Below, piece by piece: positions 16,929-25,332 of a stretch of 64,000 nt of DNA; within the stretch, counting starts at the first letter, position 1, and the number at the start of each line of letters is the position of its first letter. A program made the translations under genes and the position numbers. The DNA is taken from positions 162,446 to 226,445 of the forward strand of contig DLHO01000026.1 of assembly GCA_002483265.1 (NCBI GenBank), read 5' to 3'. Origin of the DNA: Flavobacteriales bacterium UBA7666. Lineage in GTDB: Bacteria > Bacteroidota > Bacteroidia > Flavobacteriales_D > Crocinitomicaceae. Under the pieces are notes generated by a model. It made no database searches and was not told the DNA's origin. It saw only the letters and a list, made by a program, of their open reading frames with translations.

Positions 16929-16954
16929 ATGAAAACATGATATCATGTTTTCAT
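16929..16954 (+). terminator. Perfect 26-bp palindrome after the M16 gene
   Basis: ATGAAAACATGAT joined to its exact complement, starting 2 bases after the stop codon and followed by a T-rich stretch (TATTTCTATTGTT). Likely the operon terminator, although the T tract is imperfect. Confidence 0.55.
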
Positions 16955-17062
16955 TATTTCTATTGTTGAAAGCCTATTTGTTAAAGCAACTGATTAATTT
17001 ATCGTTTTTTGTAATTGTTTCAAATGAATTGAAGCTAACTTTATTACATCAAATTTAAAGTC

Positions 17063-17644
17063 ATGACTTTTCAAACTTACTTAGAACAATTCGAACAGAT
17101 CCTAAACGCATCAAATCGCCAGGCACCTTACGATAACGAAGATTATCTCAACTACACGAAGTTGAATTGGTCCCGCATGAATCGTTGGATGAAAAAAGGG
17201 GAGATTCTCCCGCAAGTGAAAGAAAAAATTCAATCAATCAAAGAAGCACAGCAATGGATTGTAATCACAGAACCTTGGTGTGGTGATGCCTCACACATTG
17301 TTCCATTCATCCAAATGATGGCCGATTTGAATCCATTAATTCATGTTGATTACGAATTACGTGATTCAGAACCCAATCGAATTCAGAATTATCTGACAAA
17401 TGGAGGAAAAGCCATTCCGAAGTTGATTATCAAAAATTCCAAAGGAGATCGCATGTCGCCAATAGCTTCAGCGATGGAACAAGATTTAGCTACTTGGGGT
17501 CCCAGACCGGCTGAATGTCAAAAGTTATACAAGGAAATGCACGAAAGCAAAGCCTCTATTGAAGAAGTGAAAATCGGACTGCAGAATTGGTATAACGAGC
17601 ATCGTGGAGTAGAGATTCAGGAAGAGATTGCGGATTTGCTATAA
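17063..17644 (+). CDS. Thioredoxin-fold protein with WCGDA motif
   Basis: 193 residues. A thioredoxin fold begins at about residue 60 (QQWIVITEPWCGDASHIVPFIQMMA), but the redox motif is WCGDA, with one cysteine where thioredoxins have CxxC. GGKAIPKLIIKN supplies the cis-proline loop. Such WCGDA proteins are common in Bacteroidota; with one cysteine they cannot act as classical dithiol oxidoreductases and may be monothiol reductases or binders. It overlaps the convergent trmN6 gene at the stops. Confidence 0.8.
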   Translation: MTFQTYLEQFEQILNASNRQAPYDNEDYLNYTKLNWSRMNRWMKKGEILPQVKEKIQSIKEAQQWIVITEPWCGDASHIVPFIQMMADLNPLIHVDYELRDSEPNRIQNYLTNGGKAIPKLIIKNSKGDRMSPIASAMEQDLATWGPRPAECQKLYKEMHESKASIEEVKIGLQNWYNEHRGVEIQEEIADLL

Positions 17645-18340
17645 ATCCCGATCGTGGAAGTCTTGCGTAAGTACTTTGTATTCTTCCGTATATTGTCCGT
17701 TTTCACTGCGAATGCAGATAGAAGAAGTTTGAGCTTCAGTATTTTGCTTGCTCAGCGAAATAATAATCCGTGTTGGTTTATTGGGTTTGCCGAAAAGTGT
17801 AATGAGATCGGAAACAACTAGATTGTTTTCATTGGCCAATTGAATAATGTTCTCTTTACTTTCAAAAGGAATGATGATCCAGGCCTTGCCTTCTTCTGTG
17901 AGTAATCTGGAAATCGAATGAATCAATTCCTGAAAGGAAAGACTTTCGGTATGCCGGGCTAATGATTTTTGACGGTTCTGATTTTTAGAACTGTTTTCAA
18001 AGAAAGGCGGATTGCTGATGATGGCATCAAATTTCTCACTTGGATCATAATCCTGAATAGCTTGGTTTATGATTGAGATCTTAGATGAAAACGGATTGTT
18101 TTGTGCGTTTATTTGTGCATCGACAAACGCTTGTTCTGAAATTTCCAGTCCGATGATTTCCCGAAAGGCAAAACGTTGAGCACACATAAGAGCCAGAACG
18201 CCTGTACCTGTCCCGATATCTAATAAATGGATGGGATTATCCCAACTACAGATAGAACCAAGAATCATGGAATCTGTACCAACTTTTAGAGCGGCGTTTT
18301 CTTGATGTATCTGAAAGTGTTTGAATTTAAAAACACTCAT
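17639..18340 (-). CDS. trmN6: tRNA1(Val) (adenine(37)-N6)-methyltransferase
   Basis: 233 residues. An N-terminal FKHFQIHQENAALKVGTDSMILGS segment, the SAM loop LLDIGTGTGVLALMCAQR and the catalytic NPPFFENSSKNQ with the trailing RQKSLARHTESLSF are diagnostic of TrmN6/YfiC, which methylates A37 of tRNA-Val. Its start overlaps the rimM stop by 4 bases, so it ends the rpsP-rimM operon. In many bacteria this position is held by trmD. Confidence 0.9.
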   Translation of the reverse strand: MSVFKFKHFQIHQENAALKVGTDSMILGSICSWDNPIHLLDIGTGTGVLALMCAQRFAFREIIGLEISEQAFVDAQINAQNNPFSSKISIINQAIQDYDPSEKFDAIISNPPFFENSSKNQNRQKSLARHTESLSFQELIHSISRLLTEEGKAWIIIPFESKENIIQLANENNLVVSDLITLFGKPNKPTRIIISLSKQNTEAQTSSICIRSENGQYTEEYKVLTQDFHDRDL

Positions 18341-18867
18341 TCACCCATATACATTTCGATCAGTCCTTCAGGAGAAGTTACGTGTAATGTTTTTGCTTTT
18401 CGATCTACCTTTTGAACCAGTCCATCAATGAATGGAATTAGAATCTCTTTTTCACCGCTCATTACCTGAATCAATGGATTCACATTGTTATCAATTACTT
18501 GTACAATAGTTCCAACGGCACCATAACGCGTATCATTCAATTTGAACCCGATGATTTCGTGGTCGTAAAAATGCATATCGTCTAGTTCAGGAAGAATTGA
18601 TAAGGGAAGGTAACAACTTTTACGAAGAATGATTTTTGCATCATTTTCAGTATCAACGCCTTCCAGTTTAACAGCTGCAAATCCTTTATTTTTTAAGGTA
18701 AATGATTTGACAAAGAAAGGGGTGAGTTGTCCGTTGATGTCGATAAAGAAAGCATCGAGTGTTCGGTAGTCTTCCGGATTGGTTACGTCTAAAAAAAGCG
18801 AAACTTCACCTTTGTATCCGTGAAGTTTCGCAATATAACCAAGTTGAAAGCAATCAGAATGTTGCAT
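18337..18867 (-). CDS. rimM: Ribosome maturation factor RimM
   Basis: 176 residues. The N-terminal beta-barrel starts QLGYIAKLHGYKGEVSLFL and the C-terminal PRC domain carries YDHEIIGFKLNDTRYGAVGTIVQVIDN and a GEKEILIPFIDGLVQKVD segment. RimM binds the 30S head next to S19 during 16S maturation. Encoded 19 bases after rpsP and overlapping trmN6. Confidence 0.95.
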   Translation of the reverse strand: MQHSDCFQLGYIAKLHGYKGEVSLFLDVTNPEDYRTLDAFFIDINGQLTPFFVKSFTLKNKGFAAVKLEGVDTENDAKIILRKSCYLPLSILPELDDMHFYDHEIIGFKLNDTRYGAVGTIVQVIDNNVNPLIQVMSGEKEILIPFIDGLVQKVDRKAKTLHVTSPEGLIEMYMGE

Positions 18868-18886
18868 AGATCAACTTTTTAATGAA

Positions 18887-19531
18887 TTAAGCCTGAGCTT
18901 CTCCTTCTTCAGCAGCCGGAGCGTCCTCTGCAGGAGCTTCAGTTGTTGGTTCTTCAGCAGCAGCCTCTGGAGTTGCTTCCTCTGCAGGAGCCTCTTCAGT
19001 TGCAACTTCTTCTGTTGATGCTTCTACTTCTTCAGCAGCAGCTTCTTCAACTACAGGAGCTTCTTCAACAGCTGGTGTGTTTTTAGCTTCAATTGCTTTT
19101 GCTTTAGCGTCATTTGTATCAGCTTCAGCTTTCAAACGTGCAGCTTTATCAGCAACAGCGTCTTTTCCAAGACCTTCAATTTTACCTTGAATTTTAGATG
19201 CTTTATCAGCTTCCCAAGCAGCAAACTTCGTTTCTACCTGCTCAGCAGTTAAAGCTCCTTTTGTTACACCTTTCAAAAGGTGATTTTTGTACAAAACTCC
19301 TTTGTAAGAAAGAATTGCACGTGCAGTATCAGACATTTCAGCTCCTGTACCAACCCATTTTAAAGTTGATTCAAAGTTGATGTCAATTGTTGCCGGGTTC
19401 GTGTTTGGATTGTAAACTCCCAATTTCTCGATGAATTTACCATCACGCTTAGCGCGAGAATCAGCTACTACTACGTGGAAAATTGCTTTTCCTTTTTTAC
19501 CGTGTCTTTGCAAACGAATACGTGTTGCCAT
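18887..19531 (-). CDS. rpsP: 30S ribosomal protein S16 with long acidic tail
   Basis: 214 residues; only the first about 80 are S16 proper (ATRIRLQRHGKKGKAIFHVVVADSR, FIEKLGVYNPNTNP, LKWVGTGAEMSDTARAIL). Next comes a Lys/Ala helix (about 95-145), then about 65 residues made almost only of Ala, Glu, Pro, Thr and Val. S16 is usually 80-90 residues long; extended forms occur in Bacteroidota, and this tail is a clear example. First gene of the operon, with a good promoter at 19605-19635. Confidence 0.95.
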   Translation of the reverse strand: MATRIRLQRHGKKGKAIFHVVVADSRAKRDGKFIEKLGVYNPNTNPATIDINFESTLKWVGTGAEMSDTARAILSYKGVLYKNHLLKGVTKGALTAEQVETKFAAWEADKASKIQGKIEGLGKDAVADKAARLKAEADTNDAKAKAIEAKNTPAVEEAPVVEEAAAEEVEASTEEVATEEAPAEEATPEAAAEEPTTEAPAEDAPAAEEGEAQA

Positions 19532-19604
19532 AATGTTAATTGTTTGAGGTACGAAACCTCGATTAAAATGAATATTAACTTCTGTTTAGCGAATAAACAG
19601 GGTG

Positions 19605-19635
19605 CAAAGATAGTAAAAGCTTCAGAATCTGCAAA
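19605..19635 (-). promoter_or_regulatory. Promoter of the rpsP operon
   Basis: On the minus strand TTTG (19635-19632), a 19-base spacer and TATCTTTG (19612-19605): full matches to both Bacteroidota elements at the canonical distance. The leader before rpsP is about 70 bases. Confidence 0.8.
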
Positions 19636-19639
19636 TAAA

Positions 19640-19668
19640 AAGGGTACGATATTTCTACCGCACCCCTT
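19640..19668 (-). terminator. Intrinsic terminator of the porin-like gene
   Basis: On the minus strand AAGGGGTGCGGT pairs with ATCGTACCCTT through one bulge and two G-U pairs, followed by TTTTATTT. It sits directly upstream of the rpsP promoter. Confidence 0.65.
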
Positions 19669-19696
19669 GACCAATAAATAATTAAGTTTTGAATGT

Positions 19697-20515
19697 TTAT
19701 TCGCCAAAAGTCAATTTGATACCAACCTGAACGAAGAAGTTACTGAAGTTTGCAACTTGTCTCAACTCTTCTTTCGCCTCATTGGTAGATGATCCTGTTG
19801 GATTCGTAGTAAAATTGTTGGATGAAGAAGTTAATTCGTCCACATATTTAGTTTCTTTTCCATAAGTAGAAATACCACCAAGTTGATCGGTTCCGTTAGC
19901 AGTGTATTCTTTCAGTTCTGTTCCCTTCGATTTCACACGTAAGCTGTTTGCACCTACTTCTGCGAAGAATCCGAATTTCTTTCCGAAATGAATATTCATA
20001 CCGAATGCTCCGGTATATCCCAAAGCCACTTTTCCTGTAGTTTTAAGCTCCATCATTGTGTTAATTCCCGGAACTGTTTCATTGTTGATTTCAGATTTAA
20101 CAGATCCTATTAATGGAATAAGTAAACCTGTACGTGCGTAAACAGAAAATTTCTCTCCGCCGGATTTAATAAAAAATGCCGGTGCAATGCGGAATTGTGT
20201 AGATTTTTGTGTGTGCCTGTAAGTTCCACCCGGACCTTCAGCTTTATCTATAGTTGTTGCTGAGCCAAAGAAACCATTTAAACCTAATTCAATCCCGAAA
20301 TGTTCTCCGAACATATAACCAGGTGTCAAATTTGCCTGGATACCGTTTCCAAGTGTTCCATAGATATTCTTTTCGTCACCGTTAGAAGCTGTAGTTGTCC
20401 CTAAAACGTGACCCGGTGAGCCCAAACCATAACCGGCAGAAACACCCAGATTAAATTGTGCGGATGCTGTCCCCAGAGCCATTACTGCCAATACAGGTAG
20501 AATTAATTTTTTCAT
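19697..20515 (-). CDS. Outer-membrane beta-barrel (porin family) protein
   Basis: 272 residues with the start at 20515, which gives a signal peptide ending TASAQ; the frame extends upstream without adding anything signal-like. Alternating hydrophobic strands (FNLGVSAGYGLGSPGHV, FGIELGLNGFFGSAT, FSVYARTGLLIPLIG, KVALGYTGAFGMNIHFGKKFGFFAEVGANSL) and the last strand FFVQVGIKLTFGE describe a small outer-membrane barrel. Ligand or role unknown. Divergent from the HD-domain gene. Confidence 0.82.
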   Translation of the reverse strand: MKKLILPVLAVMALGTASAQFNLGVSAGYGLGSPGHVLGTTTASNGDEKNIYGTLGNGIQANLTPGYMFGEHFGIELGLNGFFGSATTIDKAEGPGGTYRHTQKSTQFRIAPAFFIKSGGEKFSVYARTGLLIPLIGSVKSEINNETVPGINTMMELKTTGKVALGYTGAFGMNIHFGKKFGFFAEVGANSLRVKSKGTELKEYTANGTDQLGGISTYGKETKYVDELTSSSNNFTTNPTGSSTNEAKEELRQVANFSNFFVQVGIKLTFGE

Positions 20516-20579
20516 AAGAGAGATTTTAGATTTTCTTTGCAAGTTAGAATGTTTTAATTGCTTATGCAAGCATAATAAT

Positions 20580-21239
20580 ATGAAAAATAACACGTATTTA
20601 TTCGAAGAAGTTAAATCTCTTGTTGAACAAAAATTTAAAAAAGAAAGCGCTGATCACGATTGGTATCACATCGAACGGGTGCTGAAAATTGCCGAATACA
20701 TTCAGCATCAAGAAGGTGGGGATTTATTAGTGGTTCAATTAGCTGCATTGTTGCATGATATTTCCGATCACAAATTAAACGGAGGAATTAAAAACGACTG
20801 CGGGAGAGTGTCCAGAGAAATATTGACGAGGCTTAAAGCAGATGAGAAATTAATCGATCAGGTGTGTGATATCGTTGATCATGTTTCTTTTAAAGGAGCG
20901 GGAGTGAACGATGTTGTGGACAGTTTGGAATTGGATATTGTAAGAGATGCAGATCGCCTGGATGCAATTGGAGCAATTGGGATTGCACGAGCTTTTCATT
21001 ACGGAGGAAAAAATGACAGATCTTTTTATGAGCCTGATTTGGATCCTTCGCTTCATGCGGATTTCGATTCCTATTCTTCTGATAAATCACATACCTTGAA
21101 TCATTTTTATGAAAAGTTATTATTGATAAAAGATAGACTGAGAACAAAAACAGCTCAGAAGATCGGAGTAGAAAGACACCAATTAATGGAGGGTTTTGTA
21201 GCTAATTTTCTAAATGAATGGAATGTTAAATTAGAATGA
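20580..21239 (+). CDS. HD-domain phosphohydrolase (YedJ-like)
   Basis: 219 residues. The metal-binding set is visible: H in HDWYHIERVLKIAEYI, the HD doublet in LAALLHDISDHK, and a later D in IVRDADRLDAIGAIGIARAF. This order matches the YedJ/HDIG-related hydrolases that act on nucleotides or small phosphoesters; the true substrate is unsettled. Cytoplasmic, transcribed alone. Confidence 0.87.
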   Translation: MKNNTYLFEEVKSLVEQKFKKESADHDWYHIERVLKIAEYIQHQEGGDLLVVQLAALLHDISDHKLNGGIKNDCGRVSREILTRLKADEKLIDQVCDIVDHVSFKGAGVNDVVDSLELDIVRDADRLDAIGAIGIARAFHYGGKNDRSFYEPDLDPSLHADFDSYSSDKSHTLNHFYEKLLLIKDRLRTKTAQKIGVERHQLMEGFVANFLNEWNVKLE

Positions 21240-21301
21240 AGCATTCTACTAAATCAATTTACTAAAATTTAATTCTCGAAAAAAAATCCCATTTTTACAG
21301 C

Positions 21302-22249
21302 ATGATTGAACATGTTGCATTAGGCATAGATATCGGTGGAACCAACACTGCTTATGGTTTGGTGAACCGAAATGGAGAGGTGTTATTCGAAGAATCTATT
21401 ACTACTACTGATTATTCCGATCCGGAAGATCTGGTTGAGAAGATTTATCAGGATGTTAAGAAGAATGGATTTTTGGACAATTTATTGGGCCTTGGTGTTG
21501 GTGCTCCCAATGGAAATGCATTTACCGGGAATATAGAATTCGCTCCAAACCTGAAATGGAAAGGGGTGATTCCGATTGCGGAACTATTCGAACAGAAATT
21601 TCACAGACCAACCTTACTTGCCAATGATGCAAATGCTGCTGCAATAGGAGAACATTTATTCGGCAATGCAAAAGATCTGAATGATTTTGTACTGATCACG
21701 CTTGGAACAGGACTTGGTTCAGGGATTTTCATCAATGGTGAATTAATTGTTGGTTCACAAGGATTTGCCGGTGAGTATGGACATATTCGTGTAGTTCACA
21801 ACGGACGTTTATGTGGTTGCGGAAGAAATGGATGCCTCGAAACCTATGTTTCAAGCACAGGCGTGGTTCGAAGTGTAGAAGAATTAGATAGTGTTTCTAA
21901 AGCGGATTCCAGATTGAACGGACTTTCGAAGATCAGTGCAAAGGACGTTTTTCAGGCCGCGAGTTCCGGAGATGAGTTTGCTTGTGAGATTGTTGATTAC
22001 ACTGCTGAAATGCTTGGAATTGCATTGGCTGATTTTGCTGCTTTCTCCAATCCGAAAGCATATATTCTTTTTGGAGGATTGGCACAAAGCGGTGCTTATT
22101 TCTCTGAAAAAGTAAAAAAGTATATGGAGGAAAACCTGCTCCAAATTTACCAGGGACATATTGAAATTCGAAATTCTGCTCTTCACGATATGAATGCAGC
22201 TGTATTAGGTACAGCAGCTTCGATGTTCTGGAAAGCGATCAAAAAGTAA
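21302..22249 (+). CDS. ROK family sugar kinase (glucokinase-like)
   Basis: 315 residues. ATP loop GIDIGGTNTAYGLV at residues 8-21, catalytic Asp in LANDANAAAIGE, LGTGLGSGIFINGELI, and the ROK zinc motif at C171-G-C173-G-R-N-G-C178 with GEYGHIRV before it. Family members phosphorylate glucose, mannose or amino sugars at O6. Being 4 bases upstream of a GH92 mannosidase favours a hexose released from mannans or glycans, such as mannose; that is inference. Confidence 0.9.
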   Translation: MIEHVALGIDIGGTNTAYGLVNRNGEVLFEESITTTDYSDPEDLVEKIYQDVKKNGFLDNLLGLGVGAPNGNAFTGNIEFAPNLKWKGVIPIAELFEQKFHRPTLLANDANAAAIGEHLFGNAKDLNDFVLITLGTGLGSGIFINGELIVGSQGFAGEYGHIRVVHNGRLCGCGRNGCLETYVSSTGVVRSVEELDSVSKADSRLNGLSKISAKDVFQAASSGDEFACEIVDYTAEMLGIALADFAAFSNPKAYILFGGLAQSGAYFSEKVKKYMEENLLQIYQGHIEIRNSALHDMNAAVLGTAASMFWKAIKK

Positions 22250-22253
22250 ACGC

Positions 22254-25232
22254 ATGAAAAATAGCATTCTAGCAGCTGTCCTTATTTATTCTTCAGCAAG
22301 CTTTTCTCAAATCCAGGAATTAAAAACCAATTCGGATGCTGCAAGAGATAAGGTTTATCCAAATAAAATTACCAACAGCCGTCCGAATCCATCGCAGTAT
22401 GTAAATACTTTTGTAGGAACGGGTGGACACGGACATACTTTCCCCGGACCGGTTCTTCCTTTTGGAATGGTTCAGGTTGGACCCGATACGCGATATGAAG
22501 GTTGGGACGGATGTGGTGGTTACCATTATTCCGATTCTGTGATTTATGGATTTAGTCACACGCATTTAAGCGGTACAGGAATTCCGGATTATTCGGATGT
22601 GCTTTTAGTTCCACAACAAGGAAAATTGAATACTGTTCCCGGATATAAAAAAGCGGGAGGATTTGGTTCGACATTTAAGCATGCCAATGAAAAAGCCCTT
22701 CCGGGTTATTATCATGTAGAAATGGACAACGGAATAACCGTGGATTTAACTGCTACTTCACGTTGTGCAGTACATCGTTACAAATTTTCAGCACCAAAGG
22801 GAAAAAGACACATTATTATTGACTTGGGATACAGGGATCGTGTTTTGGAAGTCTCTGCTGAAAAAACTTCATCAACCACAGTGATAGGAAAGCGTGTTTC
22901 TGAAGCCTGGGCAACCCATCAACATCTTGCTTTTAGTTTGAAAACTTCTATTCCCTTCACTAAAACGAAATGGATTGAAGACAAAGAAGATGGTAACTAT
23001 TTATTTGTAATGGAATTTGCGGAAGGAGTAAAAGAAATTATAGTTTGGGTCGGAATTTCGGGAACGGATGAAGCGGGTGCAACTGCAAATATGAATGCAG
23101 AATTGTTGAATTTAGATCATGATTTTGATTTTATTCGTTCAAGAGCAGTAGCGGCATGGGATGCTGAATTGGGTAAAATTCAGGTGAAAACATCTCAAAA
23201 AGAAGTTCTAACTAATTTTTATACAGCACTTTACCATACGTTTATTCATCCTTCACTTTGGACGGATTCAGATGGACGATACCGCGATTACAATGATCAG
23301 GTTCAAAAATCCGAGACTTCGCTGTACTCTGTTTTTTCGTTGTGGGATACTTATCGTGGAGCAAATCCATTGTATACAATTACGCAGCCGGAAAAAGTCA
23401 CTGATTTTGTCAATTCATTCTATCAGCAATACAAGAATACGGGATTACTTCCTGTTTGGACATTATCCAATAATGAAACCAATTGCATGATCGGGTATCA
23501 TTCCGTTTCTGTCATTACAGATGCATATTTGAAAGGAATTCCATTAAAAGATCCCGAAGGATTATTGGAAGCAATGATCGCTTCAAGTACTGCGGATCAA
23601 TTCGGGAAGAAACAATACGAAGAAACGGGGTTTATTTCGGCTAACACTCAGGCAGAATCTGTTTCTAAGACTTTGGAATACGCATACGACGATTGGTGTA
23701 TTTCGAAATTTGCTGAGAAATTGGGCAAAGCGGATATTGCAAAAAAATACCAGATCCGTTCTGCAAATTGGATGAACTTAATGCATCCTGAAACGCGCTT
23801 TTTTCAACCACGAAAAGACGGGATCTTCTTGCCGTTCTTTAAACCCAATGAAGTAAATCATCATTTTACGGAAGCAAACGGGTGGCAATACTCATTGGCG
23901 GCTCCGCATCACATGCAGGCGTTAATCGATATGCATGGTGGAAATGAAGGAATGGTCAATTTCCTGGATACCTTATTTTTAGGTTCTTCATCCATGTCCG
24001 GACGTGAACAAGCTGATATTACCGGTTTAATCGGGCAATATGCTCATGGAAATGAACCTTCTCATCACATGGCCTATACGTACAATTATTGTGGTGCACC
24101 TGAAAAAACACAATTACTGGTTGATTCCATTCTAAAAACGTTTTACACCAACAATCCGGATGGTCTTTCCGGAAACGAAGATTGTGGACAAATGTCGGCA
24201 TGGTACGTTTTGAGCTCCATGGGCTTCTATCCGGTGTCGCCCGGAAGTCCAACTTATGCAATAGGTCGTCCAATGATGGATCAAGTGCTGATTCGTGGAG
24301 AAAAAGTGGATTTCGAAGTAAAAACAGTCAATAATTCTGTAGAAAATAAGTTCGTACAATCCATTTCCTGGAATGGGAAAGCGTACCAAAAACTCTTCAT
24401 TACACATCAAATGATTAAAGATGGAGGAATTCTGGAGATTGTTATGGGGGCTAAGCCAAACAAGCAGTTAGCGAATTATGAATTGGATTTAAGAAATGAA
24501 ATCAATCCTGGATTTGTTCCTGTTCCATTCTTTACAACTTCTCAAACCATGTTCGATTCGGATATGGAATTGGGAATTGACGTGCTTTTCTTCGAAAAAG
24601 GAAAAGTTTATTACAGCCTTGACGGAGAAAAATTCCAGCCTTTCTATAAACAAGGAGGGAAGAATATCCAACTGAAAGAAACAGCAACGGTTTACGCCAA
24701 AGTTGTTCGGGAAGACGGCTCGGAAAGTAAAGTGATTAAAAGCTTATTCACGAAGTACATTCGCGATAAAAGAGTTGCGCTGACGACAGTATATGCGAAT
24801 CAATATTCAGGTGGCGGTTCACAGGCTTTGGTCGACGGACAAAAAGGAACGGAAGAATACAGAGGCACGGAATGGCAAGGTACTTTTGGGAAAGATGTTC
24901 AGGGAGTCATTGAGATGAATGAAGCGAAAGAAATTTCAATGATTCAGTTCTCGTATCTGCAAGATCAGAAATCATGGATCTTTCCTCCGAAAAGTGTGAG
25001 TATAGAAGTTTCAACTGATGGAGTAAACTACCGTAAATTAGGCAAGGTTCCGGGAACTTCTTCTGTGAAAAAAGGAGAAACGCTCAAAATCGGTGAAATC
25101 AATTATGAGATCGCTCCAACTTCTTGCAAGTTTATTCGCTTTAACATCGAGAATTACGGACCATGTCCGGATTGGCATTTGGGGAAAGGAAATCAAACCT
25201 GGTTGTTCCTGGATGAAATTACGGTTAAGTAG
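22254..25232 (+). CDS. GH92 family alpha-mannosidase
   Basis: 992 residues with a signal peptide. Residues about 45-770 carry the GH92 signature: VNTFVGTGGHGHTFPGPVLPFGMVQVGPDT, GCGGYHYSD, FSHTHLSGTG and GNEDCGQMSAWYVLSSMGFYPVSPG. These calcium-dependent inverting enzymes remove mannose from N-glycans or mannans. Residues about 770-990 hold a chitobiase-like C-terminal domain and a discoidin/CBM32-like sandwich (SIEVSTDGVNYRKLG, FIRFNIENYG). Not a T9SS cargo by its C-terminus; probably periplasmic. Operon with the ROK kinase. Confidence 0.92.
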   Translation: MKNSILAAVLIYSSASFSQIQELKTNSDAARDKVYPNKITNSRPNPSQYVNTFVGTGGHGHTFPGPVLPFGMVQVGPDTRYEGWDGCGGYHYSDSVIYGFSHTHLSGTGIPDYSDVLLVPQQGKLNTVPGYKKAGGFGSTFKHANEKALPGYYHVEMDNGITVDLTATSRCAVHRYKFSAPKGKRHIIIDLGYRDRVLEVSAEKTSSTTVIGKRVSEAWATHQHLAFSLKTSIPFTKTKWIEDKEDGNYLFVMEFAEGVKEIIVWVGISGTDEAGATANMNAELLNLDHDFDFIRSRAVAAWDAELGKIQVKTSQKEVLTNFYTALYHTFIHPSLWTDSDGRYRDYNDQVQKSETSLYSVFSLWDTYRGANPLYTITQPEKVTDFVNSFYQQYKNTGLLPVWTLSNNETNCMIGYHSVSVITDAYLKGIPLKDPEGLLEAMIASSTADQFGKKQYEETGFISANTQAESVSKTLEYAYDDWCISKFAEKLGKADIAKKYQIRSANWMNLMHPETRFFQPRKDGIFLPFFKPNEVNHHFTEANGWQYSLAAPHHMQALIDMHGGNEGMVNFLDTLFLGSSSMSGREQADITGLIGQYAHGNEPSHHMAYTYNYCGAPEKTQLLVDSILKTFYTNNPDGLSGNEDCGQMSAWYVLSSMGFYPVSPGSPTYAIGRPMMDQVLIRGEKVDFEVKTVNNSVENKFVQSISWNGKAYQKLFITHQMIKDGGILEIVMGAKPNKQLANYELDLRNEINPGFVPVPFFTTSQTMFDSDMELGIDVLFFEKGKVYYSLDGEKFQPFYKQGGKNIQLKETATVYAKVVREDGSESKVIKSLFTKYIRDKRVALTTVYANQYSGGGSQALVDGQKGTEEYRGTEWQGTFGKDVQGVIEMNEAKEISMIQFSYLQDQKSWIFPPKSVSIEVSTDGVNYRKLGKVPGTSSVKKGETLKIGEINYEIAPTSCKFIRFNIENYGPCPDWHLGKGNQTWLFLDEITVK

Positions 25233-25254
25233 CACCTTTTTAATCAACTTTTAC

Positions 25255-25262
25255 TAAATTTG
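25255..25262 (+). promoter_or_regulatory. -7 promoter element TAAATTTG
   Basis: Exact TAnnTTTG, 23 bases after the GH92 stop and 70 bases before the ATG of the large secreted protein. Confidence 0.55.
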
Positions 25263-25263
25263 C

Positions 25264-25296
25264 AGCATTCAATGACTAGAACGTTCATTGAATGCT
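25264..25296 (+). promoter_or_regulatory. Hairpin at the predicted 5' end of the mRNA
   Basis: Perfect 12-bp stem AGCATTCAATGA (25264-25275) with TCATTGAATGCT (25285-25296), 9-base loop. It begins about where the TAAATTTG promoter should start transcription. There is no T tract, so it is a poor terminator for the GH92 gene and more likely a 5' mRNA hairpin. Confidence 0.5.
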
Positions 25297-25332
25297 ATAT
25301 TGCTTTAAATCAGTTAACCTATCTAATATCTT

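Noticed and set aside
19475..19681. Plus-strand 68-codon frame over the rpsP promoter and start
   Set aside because: It lies antisense to rpsP and its promoter, without family similarity; a shadow frame.
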